Source: Geodermatophilaceae bacterium (GTDB taxonomy: Bacteria; Actinomycetota; Actinomycetes; Mycobacteriales; Geodermatophilaceae). From it: DNA of 7,691 nt. The stretch lies in the NCBI GenBank assembly GCA_013812385.1, contig JACCTM010000175.1, forward strand, positions 1 through 7,691, given 5' to 3'. The position numbers and the translations under genes are program-made. Under the pieces are notes generated by a model, which searched no databases, was not told the DNA's origin, and saw only the letters and a list, made by a program, of their open reading frames with translations. Position 1 is the first letter of the stretch, and each line of letters begins with the position of its first letter. Positions 1 through 5,937 of this stretch are shown here, piece by piece.

Positions 1-2
1 GG

Positions 3-404
3 TTCATCCTGGTGCACGAGATCGCACATATGTGGTTCTACGGAATGATCGGCAACTCGCAGTTTCGAGATCCGTGGCTGGACGAATCGTTCGCCTCCTA
101 CGCCGAGGTGCTGGTCGATGCTTCGGCACCGGACGGTACGGACTTGCAGATGCCGGGCGAGGTCGGCGGATCCATGGCCGATTTTCCGGACACCGACGAG
201 TACTTCTCCGTCGTCTATGGCAAGGGGCGGGCGGCTCTGGTCGCCGCTCGCGAGGCCGCCGGACCGGACGCCTTCGACGCTGCCCTGCGCTGTTACATCA
301 ACAGCCAGGCGTGGCAGATCGCCGTTCCCGACGATGTCACAGTCGCGTTTGCCGAGCTGCCGGAGGCTCTCCGGATCCTCGAGGAGGCTGGCGCCTTCAG
401 CTGA
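3..404 (+). CDS. M1-family zinc metallopeptidase, C-terminal part (5' end outside window)
   Basis: The reading frame is open from the first bases, so this is the tail of a longer gene; the GTG at 12 lies inside the catalytic motif and is not the start. The frame shows HEIAH followed after exactly 18 residues by the Glu of WLDESFASYAE. This is the HEXXH-X18-E zinc site of gluzincin (M1) aminopeptidases: two His and the distal Glu bind zinc, and the Glu of HEXXH is the general base. A downstream DEYFSVVYGKG segment probably carries the transition-state Tyr. Only about 100 residues follow the zinc site, so it matches the short actinobacterial M1 proteins rather than PepN, which has a long C-terminal domain. 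The substrate-binding GAMEN motif and any signal peptide would lie upstream. It ends 4 bases from the convergent aminotransferase gene. The family call is secure; substrate and location are unknown. Confidence 0.9.
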   Translation, partial: FILVHEIAHMWFYGMIGNSQFRDPWLDESFASYAEVLVDASAPDGTDLQMPGEVGGSMADFPDTDEYFSVVYGKGRAALVAAREAAGPDAFDAALRCYINSQAWQIAVPDDVTVAFAELPEALRILEEAGAFS

Positions 405-414
405 TCGGTCAGCT
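399..414. terminator. Small hairpin in the convergent gene junction
   Basis: AGCTGA (399-404) and TCAGCT (409-414) form a perfect 6-bp stem around a TCGG loop. It overlaps both stop codons, of the M1 peptidase gene and of the aminotransferase gene. The position suggests a short bidirectional terminator, but no T-tract follows on either side and the stem is short, so this is only a candidate. Confidence 0.25.
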
Positions 415-1719
415 CAGTTCGGACAACAGCCCCTGGATCCGGGCGATGCCCTCCACCAGGTCGTCATCACCCAGCGCGTAGGACAGCCGCAGGTAGCCGT
501 CGGTGCCGAAGGCCTCGCCCGGTACGGCAGCGACTTCGACCTCGTCCAGGATCAACGTGGCCAGCTCCGCGCTCGTCGTCGGCGTACGGCCGCGTAGCTC
601 CCGACCCAGCAGGGTTCGTACGCAGGGATAGGCGTAGAAGGCGCCCTGAGGTTCTGGACATGCCACACCGGGGATCTGCCGGAGCATGGACACCATCAGC
701 TGCCGACGTCGGTCGAATGCCGCCCGCATACGCACGACGTCGTCCAGACCGCCGTTCAGGGCGGCCACGGCCGCTGCCTGGGACACGTTCGCGACGTTGG
801 ACGTGGAATGCGAGTGCAGGTTGGTTGCTGCGGTGATCACATCGGGGGGCGCGATCATCCAGCCCACCCGCCAGCCGGTCATCGCAAAGGTCTTGGCCAC
901 CCCGTTCAGCACGACGCAGCGCTGGGCCAACTCGGGAACGGCAACCGGCATCGAGACATGCTGAGCATCGCCGTAGACCAGGTGTTCGTAGATCTCGTCG
1001 GTGACCACCCATAGCCCCTGGTCGAGTGCCCACCTGCCGATCTCGACGATCTGGTCCGGCGGGTACACCGCACCGGTCGGGTTGCTCGGAGAGCAGAACA
1101 ACAAAACCTTGGTACGCGGCGTGACGCGGCTGGCGAGCTGGTCGACCGAGACCAGGTAGCCGGTGCTCTCGTCGGTGATCACCTCGACCGGAGTGCCACC
1201 GGCGAGCCGGATCGCCTCCGGATAGGTCGTCCAGTACGGGGTCGGCAGCAGTACTTCATCGCCTGGGTCCAGCAGGGTCGCCAGAGTTTCGTAGACCGCC
1301 TGCTTGCCTCCATTGGTGACCAGGACGTCAGCCGCCGTGCAGGTCAGGCCGGAGTTGCGCTGGCTGGCCGCGGCGATCGCCTCGCGAAGCTCAGGCAGGC
1401 CTCCGGCGGGGGTGTACCGATGAAAGCGGGGCTCCTGACACGCGGCGATCGCTGCCTCGACGATGTGCTGTGGGGTCACGAAGTCCGGCTCGCCGGCCCC
1501 GAAGCCGATCACCGGCCGACCGGCGGCCTTGAGTGCCTTTGCCCGGGCATCCACGGCCAGCGTCGCCGAGGGGGCGATAGACCCGATCCGGCGCGATACT
1601 CGGGCGCCGACTGGTTGCTCGGACGCGGGCGCCGGCGCGGAGTGGGTGGTGTCCGGTGCGGAGTGGGAGGTGTCGGGTGCGATGAGGGTGGTGTCATTGG
1701 GCGACGCAGGGGAGGCCAT
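409..1719 (-). CDS. aspC: PLP-dependent aspartate-type aminotransferase
   Basis: A class I/II fold-type I aminotransferase, expected to interconvert aspartate and 2-oxoglutarate with oxaloacetate and glutamate in the cytosol. Seen in order: the N-terminal ARVSRRIG...SATLAVDAKAKAL-type helix, GFGAGEPDF, the cofactor loop NGGKQAVYE, PTPYWTTYPE, SPSNPTGAVYPP, VVTDEIYEHLVY, and VAKTFAMTGWRVGW, whose Lys (codon 892-894) should form the PLP Schiff base. YLRLSYAL near the end carries the carboxylate-binding Arg. The ATG at 1719 gives 436 residues. An in-frame ATG at 1788 would give 459, but its 23 extra residues look uncharacteristic. Neither start has a strong ribosome site; a weak GTGGGAA lies before 1719. 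Family homology begins only about 35 residues after 1719, and the preceding segment is a Ser/Ala/Pro/Thr-rich tail with heptad repeats. The gene's place beside tRNA-Trp and secE is conserved in Streptomyces. Another amino acid specificity, such as prephenate or ACC-type, cannot be excluded. Confidence 0.9.
   Translation of the reverse strand: MASPASPNDTTLIAPDTSHSAPDTTHSAPAPASEQPVGARVSRRIGSIAPSATLAVDARAKALKAAGRPVIGFGAGEPDFVTPQHIVEAAIAACQEPRFHRYTPAGGLPELREAIAAASQRNSGLTCTAADVLVTNGGKQAVYETLATLLDPGDEVLLPTPYWTTYPEAIRLAGGTPVEVITDESTGYLVSVDQLASRVTPRTKVLLFCSPSNPTGAVYPPDQIVEIGRWALDQGLWVVTDEIYEHLVYGDAQHVSMPVAVPELAQRCVVLNGVAKTFAMTGWRVGWMIAPPDVITAATNLHSHSTSNVANVSQAAAVAALNGGLDDVVRMRAAFDRRRQLMVSMLRQIPGVACPEPQGAFYAYPCVRTLLGRELRGRTPTTSAELATLILDEVEVAAVPGEAFGTDGYLRLSYALGDDDLVEGIARIQGLLSELS
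1637..1699. repeat. Three tandem 21-bp units within aminotransferase N-terminal tail
   Basis: Units at 1637-1657, 1658-1678 and 1679-1699 share the pattern GYGRAGTGGGWGGTGTC with a few changes; the third is the most diverged. On the minus strand they encode heptads of the type SAPDT(S/T)H. The in-frame length keeps the coding sequence open. The repeat lies in a stretch that other aspartate aminotransferases lack. Confidence 0.75.
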
Positions 1720-1865
1720 GCGGGTATGTTCCCACGCTGGTGTGACTGGGCAGTGGAAGCATCCGGGCCTGCTCCCGTACACTCGCATCCTTGGGGGTAG
1801 CGACCCCTTAATCGGCTTGCCCGCGATCAGCCCTCGATGCCCGTGAGTGGTTGACGCACTGGCCT

Positions 1866-1938
1866 AGGGGTGTGGCTCAATTGGTAGAGCAGCGGTCTCC
1901 AAAACCGCAGGTTGCAGGTTCAAGTCCTGTCACCCCTG
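1866..1938 (+). tRNA. trpT: tRNA-Trp (anticodon CCA)
   Basis: A complete cloverleaf folds by eye. The acceptor stem is AGGGGTG (1866-1872) with CACCCCT (1931-1937), discriminator G1938. The D stem is GCTC/GAGC with loop AATTGGTA. The anticodon stem is GCGGT/ACCGC with loop CTCCAAA, giving anticodon CCA at 1899-1901. The T arm is GCAGG-TTCAAGT-CCTGT with one G-T pair. The 3' CCA is not encoded (GCG follows), as is common in actinobacteria. It reads UGG codons. It lies 93 bases upstream of secE on the same strand, the usual actinobacterial order, and may share a transcript with it. I see no convincing promoter in the 77 bases before it. Confidence 0.97.
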
Positions 1939-2031
1939 CGTAAGTAAGCGACCGGGGCAGATGCGCCCATGCGACGCGGCTGACGGCAGTGACCCGCGGA
2001 TGCGTGCACGAATATGAAGTGAGGCAGGTAG

Positions 2032-2940
2032 GTGGCGAGCAACAGAGGCGGACGCCGGCCAGCAGGTCGTGGCCGGGTTGCCGGCGCGCGCAAGCGTCCA
2101 CCGACTGGTGGTCCGGCAGGCGCGGTGAACGAGTCCTCGGACGTGACCGCCCCCGAGGAGGAGGCCGTCGTCGAGGCCCGGTCTACCCATGACGACCTGC
2201 CAATCAATGGCACGGTCGCGGATGACACGGCCGCGAGTGACACGGTCTCGGACCGCGAGGACGTCCTGCCTGATGGCGATATCTCGAACACCGAGATCTC
2301 CGCCGCGGTCAAGTCCGCCGACGACGAGGGGCAGTCCACCGACGACGTCAGCGATGACCGGGTCGAGGACGATGAGTCCACCGACCCCGATGTCACCGGT
2401 GCACTGGACGACGACGACGATCTGGATGACAAGGACGATGTGGACGTCGCCGCTGAACTGGACGACGACGATGACGATCTCGATGATGACGACGACGATC
2501 TGAATGACGACGATGATGATGATGCCGACGATCTGGATGACGCCGAGGACGCGGCGGAACCGGTGGCGGCTCCGCTGTCCGGGCGGCGCGCTCGTGCGGC
2601 CGCGGAGCGCGAGGCCGCTGCCGAACAGAAGTCGCCGCCGAACCGGAAGGACGCCGCCAAACCCGGTACGAAACCGGCCAAGAAATCTGCTGCGTCGGCC
2701 GCCAAGAAGGCCGGCTCGGCCAAGGGGAGTTCATCGACGGGGGCCAGCGCTGCCAATCGCCGCGGCTTGATGCGCTTCCTGCGCGAGGTGATCGCCGAAC
2801 TCGGAAAGGTGGTCTGGCCGGGTCGCCGGGAGCTGATCGTCTACACCAGCGTGGTCATCGTCTTCATGACCTTCATGGTCGCCCTGGTGGCCGGTCTGGA
2901 CATCCTCTTCGCGCAGGGGGTGTTGGCGGTCTTCGGCTGA
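2032..2940 (+). CDS. secE: Preprotein translocase subunit SecE with very long acidic N-terminal extension
   Basis: SecE clamps SecY in the SecYEG protein-export channel. The SecE domain is the last 57 of 302 residues: amphipathic helix MRFLREVIAELGKVVWPGRREL (about 247-267), with the conserved K-x-x-WP turn, then one transmembrane helix (about 268-292). Everything before it is extra: a basic start rich in Arg and Gly (1-32), an acidic part (about 33-175) with its core at residues 126-173 (33 Asp and 2 Glu of 48), then a Lys/Ala/Ser-rich basic linker (about 183-243). Actinobacterial SecE proteins are often extended, but about 90-160 residues is what I know as usual. GTG 2032 follows AGGCAGG at a workable distance; a later in-frame GTG near 2125 is possible and would drop only the basic tip. 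The extension should be cytosolic and disordered. nusG follows after 21 bases. The domain call is secure; the extension's role is unknown. Confidence 0.95.
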   Translation: MASNRGGRRPAGRGRVAGARKRPPTGGPAGAVNESSDVTAPEEEAVVEARSTHDDLPINGTVADDTAASDTVSDREDVLPDGDISNTEISAAVKSADDEGQSTDDVSDDRVEDDESTDPDVTGALDDDDDLDDKDDVDVAAELDDDDDDLDDDDDDLNDDDDDDADDLDDAEDAAEPVAAPLSGRRARAAAEREAAAEQKSPPNRKDAAKPGTKPAKKSAASAAKKAGSAKGSSSTGASAANRRGLMRFLREVIAELGKVVWPGRRELIVYTSVVIVFMTFMVALVAGLDILFAQGVLAVFG

Positions 2941-2961
2941 GCCGGCCGAGCGAGCATCCCC

Positions 2962-3738
2962 ATGAACCAGACCCCGTCGAGCACTGACCCGACCAGTGAC
3001 ACTTCAAGCCAGCCCCAGGAAGAGGACGAGCGCGTGTTAGCCGATACCCAACCGACCCAGGACATTGCGGGCGATGCCGCACCTGCGGATTCGGCCGCCA
3101 ACGGCGAGATAGCCAACGGCGAGGCAGGCAGCGACGGCCCTCCCGCGCAGGAGCAGGACCCGATTGCGGCACTGAAGGAAACCCTGCGCCTGTCACCGGG
3201 GGATTGGTACGTCGTGCACTCCTATGCCGGTTACGAGAACAAGGTGAAGACCAACCTCGAGACCCGGATCACCTCGCTGGACATGGAAGACTTCATTTAT
3301 CAGATCGAGGTTCCGACCGAAGAGGTCACCGAGATCAAGAACGGCAAGCGCCAGCTGGTCCAGCGCAAGATCTTCCCCGGTTACCTCCTGGTCCGGATGG
3401 AACTCAACGACGAGTCGTGGGGCGCGGTCCGCAACACCCCTGGGGTGACCGGCTTCGTCGGTGCCACGTCGCGACCATCCCCGCTGTCTCTCGACGAGGT
3501 CATCAAGATCCTGGTGCCCCAGACGAGCGCACCCAAGGCAGCCGAGGCCAAGGCGCAAGCCACCGTCGTAGACTTCGAGGTGGGCGAGTCGGTCACCGTC
3601 ATGGACGGCCCGTTCGCGACCCTGCCGGCGACCATCAACGAGATCAATCCCGAGCAGCAGAAGCTCAAGGTTCTGGTCTCGATCTTCGGCCGGGAGACCC
3701 CGGTCGAGCTGTCCTTCACTCAGGTGACGAAAATTTGA
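2962..3738 (+). CDS. nusG: Transcription termination/antitermination factor NusG
   Basis: NusG binds RNA polymerase through its N-terminal NGN domain and joins it to Rho or the ribosomal S10 protein through its C-terminal KOW domain. From ATG 2962 (258 residues) the NGN domain runs from WYVVHSYAGYENKVK (Trp 82) through KIFPGYLLVRMEL and VRNTPGVTGFVG to about 190. The KOW domain begins at about 205 with FEVGESVTVMDGPFATL and ends in VELSFTQVTKI. The first 80 residues are an acidic, Ala/Pro-rich tail of the kind actinobacterial NusG proteins carry. The start is uncertain: ATG 2962 has no visible ribosome site, whereas in-frame GTG 3034 follows AGGAAGAGGA and would give 234 residues, close to the mycobacterial length. 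It sits between secE and rplK, the conserved order, and is probably cotranscribed with both. Confidence 0.96.
   Translation: MNQTPSSTDPTSDTSSQPQEEDERVLADTQPTQDIAGDAAPADSAANGEIANGEAGSDGPPAQEQDPIAALKETLRLSPGDWYVVHSYAGYENKVKTNLETRITSLDMEDFIYQIEVPTEEVTEIKNGKRQLVQRKIFPGYLLVRMELNDESWGAVRNTPGVTGFVGATSRPSPLSLDEVIKILVPQTSAPKAAEAKAQATVVDFEVGESVTVMDGPFATLPATINEINPEQQKLKVLVSIFGRETPVELSFTQVTKI
3023..3036 (+). promoter_or_regulatory. Possible ribosome binding site for a shorter NusG start
   Basis: A purine-rich AGGAAGAGGA lies about 7 bases before an in-frame GTG at 3034-3036. The upstream ATG at 2962 is preceded by GAGCATCCCC, which has no Shine-Dalgarno match. This favours the GTG as the real or a second nusG start. 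Confidence 0.45.
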
Positions 3739-3796
3739 GTCGCTGAGCAGACCCCTCCGTCAGCCGCCACACCACCGGAAGAAGAAGAGAAAGCAC

Positions 3797-4228
3797 ATGC
3801 CTGGAAAGAAGAAGCTCGCAGCCGTCATCAAGCTGCAGATCAAGGCCGGCGCGGCCACTCCCGCTCCGCCGGTCGGCCCGGCACTGGGTCAGCACGGGGT
3901 GAACATCATGGAGTTCTGCAAGGCCTACAACGCGGCCACCGAGGCCCAGCGTGGCGACGTCGTACCAGTCGAGATCTCGGTGTACGAGGACCGCTCGTTC
4001 ACCTTCGTCACCAAGACTCCGCCGGCCGCCAAGCTGCTGCTGAAAGCCGCGGGCGTGGAGAAGGGTAGCGGCGAGCCACACAAGACCAAGGTTGCCTCGG
4101 TGACTCGCGAGCAGGTCCGGGAGATCGCGGCGACCAAACTCGACGACCTCTCAGCCACGGACCTCGATGCCGCCGAGAAAATCATCGCCGGGACCGCCCG
4201 GTCCATGGGAATCACGGTCAAACGCTGA
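3797..4228 (+). CDS. rplK: 50S ribosomal protein L11
   Basis: L11 forms the base of the GTPase-associated stalk on the large subunit, binds 23S rRNA and is needed for RelA-type stringent sensing. The 143 residues are full length and nearly canonical. The N-terminal domain has KLQIKAGAATPAPPVGPALG, with the Pro-rich thiopeptide-binding helix region, then QHGVNIMEFCKAYNAAT. The C-terminal RNA-binding domain has PPAAKLLLKAAG, GSGEPHKTKVASVT and IIAGTARSMGITV. ATG 3797 follows an AAGAAGAAGAG purine run. It lies 58 bases after nusG; the gap to rplA is longer, 152 bases, and holds RNA structure. No anomaly is visible in the protein. Confidence 0.98.
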   Translation: MPGKKKLAAVIKLQIKAGAATPAPPVGPALGQHGVNIMEFCKAYNAATEAQRGDVVPVEISVYEDRSFTFVTKTPPAAKLLLKAAGVEKGSGEPHKTKVASVTREQVREIAATKLDDLSATDLDAAEKIIAGTARSMGITVKR

Positions 4229-4307
4229 CTGTTCAGACGGCCGGCCAGGCGAAGCCCGGGCCGTGCTGGCAAGGATGAAAACGTGCGCCGGATTCACCGG
4301 CCTACGA
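4229..4307 (+). promoter_or_regulatory. Structured first half of the rplK-rplA spacer
   Basis: Two further hairpins precede the L1-like element. ACGGCC (4237-4242) pairs with GGCCGT (4259-4264), with a small GGC-GAA-GCC hairpin inside. GCCGG (4287-4291) pairs with CCGGC (4297-4301) around ATTCA. The first starts 9 bases after the rplK stop, where an attenuator or RNA-processing structure would be expected, but no T-run follows either. Their function is unknown; I only report the pairings. Confidence 0.35.
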
Positions 4308-4341
4308 CGTGGGAGGGACCGCGCAGTCCCGCGATACCACG
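4308..4341 (+). promoter_or_regulatory. Probable ribosomal protein L1 binding site (autoregulatory mRNA element) upstream of rplA
   Basis: CGTGG (4308-4312) pairs with CCACG (4337-4341), and GGGAC (4315-4319) pairs with GTCCC (4326-4330) around a CGCGCA loop. Between the helices lies an asymmetric internal loop, GA (4313-4314) on one side and GCGATA (4331-4336) on the other. This matches the known L1 recognition fold: two helices joined by a loop with GA opposite about six bases. The strand text also resembles the L1 site of 23S rRNA, which from memory reads GGTGGGAG on one side and GAAATACCACC on the other; here GTGGGAG and GATACCAC are seen. Excess L1 would bind and reduce rplA translation. 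The element ends 27 bases before the rplA ribosome site. In E. coli the site lies upstream of rplK instead. Confidence 0.72.
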
Positions 4342-4368
4342 ACCTCTCGAACCACTGAATCGCACAAC

Positions 4369-4376
4369 AGGAGGAG
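4369..4376 (+). promoter_or_regulatory. Strong ribosome binding site that fixes the rplA start
   Basis: AGGAGGAG at 4369-4376 is a near-perfect Shine-Dalgarno sequence just before ATG 4381. It rules out the in-frame upstream ATG at 4309, which lies inside the L1-like RNA element. Confidence 0.9.
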
Positions 4377-4380
4377 CACC

Positions 4381-5097
4381 ATGAAGCGCAGCAAGAGCTA
4401 CCGCAAGGTCGCCGAACTGGTCGAGATGGACCGGCTCTACTCTCCGGTCGAGGCATCACGGCTGGCCAAGCAGACGTCGACCACGTCCTGGGATGCGACT
4501 GTCGAGGTCGCCATGCGTCTGGGCGTCGACCCGCGCAAAGCCGATCAGATGGTCCGCGGCACGATCAGCCTGCCGCACGGGACCGGCAAGACCGTACGGG
4601 TGATCGTGTTCGCCACCGGACCCAAGGCTGCCGAGGCCGAGGCTGCCGGTGCCGACGTGGTCGGATCCGACGACCTGATCGAGCAGATCCAGGGCGGCTT
4701 CCTGGACTTCGACGCCGCGATCGCTACGCCGGACCAGATGGCCAAGGTCGGCCGGATCGCCCGAATCCTTGGGCCGCGCGGTCTGATGCCCAACCCGAAG
4801 ACCGGCACGGTGACCACCGACGTGGCCAAGGCCGTGACCGATATCCAGGGCGGCAAGATCAACTTTCGGGTGGACAAGCAGGCCAACCTGCACATGATCA
4901 TCGGCAAGGCGTCCTTCGACGAGAAACAGCTGGTGGAGAACTACGCCGCCGCGCTGGACGAGGTACTCCGGGCCAAGCCGCCGTCGGCGAAGGGTCGCTA
5001 CCTGCAGAAGGTCACGGTCAGCACAACCATGGGGCCCGGTATCTCCATCGACCCCAACCGCACCCGCAACGTCACCGTCGACGACGCTTCGGCCTAG
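4381..5097 (+). CDS. rplA: 50S ribosomal protein L1
   Basis: L1 forms the mobile L1 stalk that helps release deacylated tRNA from the E site, and in many bacteria it represses its own mRNA. The 238 residues are of normal length. Seen: the N-terminal MKRSKSYRKVAEL and YSPVEASRLAK segment, EVAMRLGVDPRKADQMVRG, the domain II part VIVFATGPKAAEAEAAGAD, and the family signature GPRGLMPNPKTGTVT (residues 131 onward), then GKINFRVDKQANLHMIIGK and the C-terminal VSTTMGPGISID. ATG 4381 is chosen for its strong ribosome site. It is the last gene of the conserved block here; rplJ does not follow. An L1-type binding site in its own leader suggests feedback control. Confidence 0.98.
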   Translation: MKRSKSYRKVAELVEMDRLYSPVEASRLAKQTSTTSWDATVEVAMRLGVDPRKADQMVRGTISLPHGTGKTVRVIVFATGPKAAEAEAAGADVVGSDDLIEQIQGGFLDFDAAIATPDQMAKVGRIARILGPRGLMPNPKTGTVTTDVAKAVTDIQGGKINFRVDKQANLHMIIGKASFDEKQLVENYAAALDEVLRAKPPSAKGRYLQKVTVSTTMGPGISIDPNRTRNVTVDDASA

Positions 5098-5109
5098 CCG
5101 CACCTATCC

Positions 5110-5557
5110 GCGGGCTTTCGGGCGAACGCCAGCGCAGTCCACGGCGAGGCCGGTGTTCGCCGGTTGGCGGACATTCCGCGGCTGCTCGGCGAGATCGAAG
5201 GTTCGTGGGATGTCCGGATCGGCCCGCCGTACGAGCTGAGTTACAGCTACGTCGTCCCGGCCGCCACTTCCTCTGGTGTGCCCTGTGTCGTCAAGCTGAC
5301 GGTGCCCGGAAGTCCCGGGCTGGACCGGGAGGCCGCAGCGCTTGGCGGCTTTGCCAGCCCCTGCCGCGACGCCTGGTAGATCGGGCCGCCGAACTGCTCG
5401 AGCAGTTATCGGCGACCTCTGCGCGCACCGTTCTGTTGCACGGCGACCTGCATCATCACAACATTCTGCAGTCGCAGCGCGAGCCGAGGATCACGACCAG
5501 ATCGACGGCCGCCCGCTCGCGATTGCCGAGGCCATGGGGCGGCGCCTGCCTGAGTAA
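5110..5557 (+). pseudogene. Remnant of an aminoglycoside/hydroxyurea-type phosphotransferase (APH(6)-like)
   Basis: Two pieces of one kinase lie in different frames. Piece one (frame of 5110-5379) reads GFRANASAVHGEAG, then IGPPYELSYSYVVPA, VVKLTVPGSPG (ATP-site Lys) and EAAALGGF, as at the N-terminus of streptomycin/hydroxyurea kinases; it then ends at a stop. Piece two (from about 5361, other frame) reads LPRRLVDRAAELLEQL, then VLLHGDLHHHNIL (5439-5468) with the catalytic Asp, and REP. A third-frame IDGRPLAIAEAMG ending at 5557 may be the next segment after another shift. Intact relatives are about 300 residues; roughly 100 or more between the lobes are missing near 5350-5360. No start codon precedes the N-terminal homology: the open frame reaches back to the rplA stop, and TTG 5164 lies inside the conserved part. 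It should encode no active kinase. Confidence 0.8.
5121..5161 (+). terminator. Hairpin 24 bases after rplA stop
   Basis: GGCGAACGCC (5121-5130) pairs with GGTGTTCGCC (5152-5161), ten pairs with one G-T, around a 21-base loop. It lies where a terminator for the ribosomal operon would be expected, but no T-tract follows and the DNA also encodes a kinase remnant, so the pairing could be partly chance. Terminators without U-runs have been proposed in high-GC actinobacteria. Confidence 0.35.
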
Positions 5558-5630
5558 TCAGCCGTGTGATCGACCGCGCGTCGGGCCCCGTTCCCGCTGG
5601 TGGCCTCCCGCTCGTAGTCTCTCTCGGCAT

Positions 5631-5645
5631 GGAGTGGCAGAAGTG
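5631..5645 (+). promoter_or_regulatory. Ribosome binding site choosing the GTG start at 5643
   Basis: GGAG at 5631-5634 lies 8 bases before GTG 5643. The other in-frame GTG at 5634 overlaps this GGAG, so it is the less likely start. Confidence 0.55.
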
Positions 5646-5933
5646 AAGTTCCTGGTGCTCTGGAAACTCGACCTGGCGCTGCTGTCACGAGAGATGGTGG
5701 GGGCCGTAGGCGACATGCCGACCTACGGTGCCCGCCTGGAACGAGAGGGAAAGCTGATCGCCCGGTATCACGTGGTGGGCCAACACGGCGGCGCGTGGAT
5801 ATACCAGGTGGAGTCGCACGAGGAGTTCGAGCGGCTGCTCGGCCGGGCACCGGTCTTCAACTTCGCCCGCTACACCATCCACCCGCTCGCCGACATGGAC
5901 TCCGCGCTGGCGGGTCCTCCACCGATGGACTGA
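5643..5933 (+). CDS. Muconolactone delta-isomerase-like small protein
   Basis: A 96-residue protein with the length and sequence pattern of muconolactone isomerase (CatC), a small ferredoxin-like-fold protein that forms ring-shaped oligomers. Seen: MKFLVLWKLDLALL (first strand), YGARLEREGKLIARYHVVGQHGG, AWIYQVESHEEFERLL, and APVFNFARYTIHPLADM at the end. The GK...VGQ...VESHEE...P order is that of the CatC family. The frame continues upstream without a stop into the kinase remnant, but that part does not resemble this family. No other catechol-pathway gene is nearby, so a role in the beta-ketoadipate pathway is doubtful. It is probably one of the many CatC-like proteins of unknown substrate. 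The next gene begins 4 bases after its stop, so the two are probably cotranscribed. Confidence 0.82.
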   Translation: MKFLVLWKLDLALLSREMVGAVGDMPTYGARLEREGKLIARYHVVGQHGGAWIYQVESHEEFERLLGRAPVFNFARYTIHPLADMDSALAGPPPMD

Positions 5934-5937
5934 CCCA

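Noticed and set aside
1851..1880. TTGACG at 1851 as a -35 box for tRNA-Trp.
   Set aside because: A -10 at normal spacing would fall inside the tRNA gene at about 1874, where the sequence is GGCTCA rather than a TATAAT-like motif.
1920..2756. A 278-codon minus-strand frame rich in Ser codons opposite secE.
   Set aside because: It is the mirror of the GAC/GAT tract and basic linker of secE; its Ser runs have no family resemblance, it overlaps tRNA-Trp, and secE is a certain gene.
4309..4380. An upstream in-frame ATG that would lengthen L1 by 24 residues.
   Set aside because: L1 proteins start at MKRSKSY-type sequence, AGGAGGAG lies just before 4381, and the upstream codons fall in the L1-like RNA element.
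4456..5103. A 215-codon minus-strand frame covering most of rplA.
   Set aside because: A typical GC-rich shadow frame; its translation is low-complexity Gly/Arg/Leu-rich and rplA is certain.
5205..5933. A continuous 242-codon frame that looks like a kinase-isomerase fusion.
   Set aside because: The kinase C-terminal piece and the isomerase-like gene share a frame only because no stop falls between them; the roughly 150 bases between have no homology I recognise, and the isomerase has its own ribosome site at 5631.
5643..5933. Assigning the small protein to the catechol branch of the beta-ketoadipate pathway as catC.
   Set aside because: No catA, catB or aromatic-degradation gene is in the window, and many CatC-like proteins have no link to that pathway.
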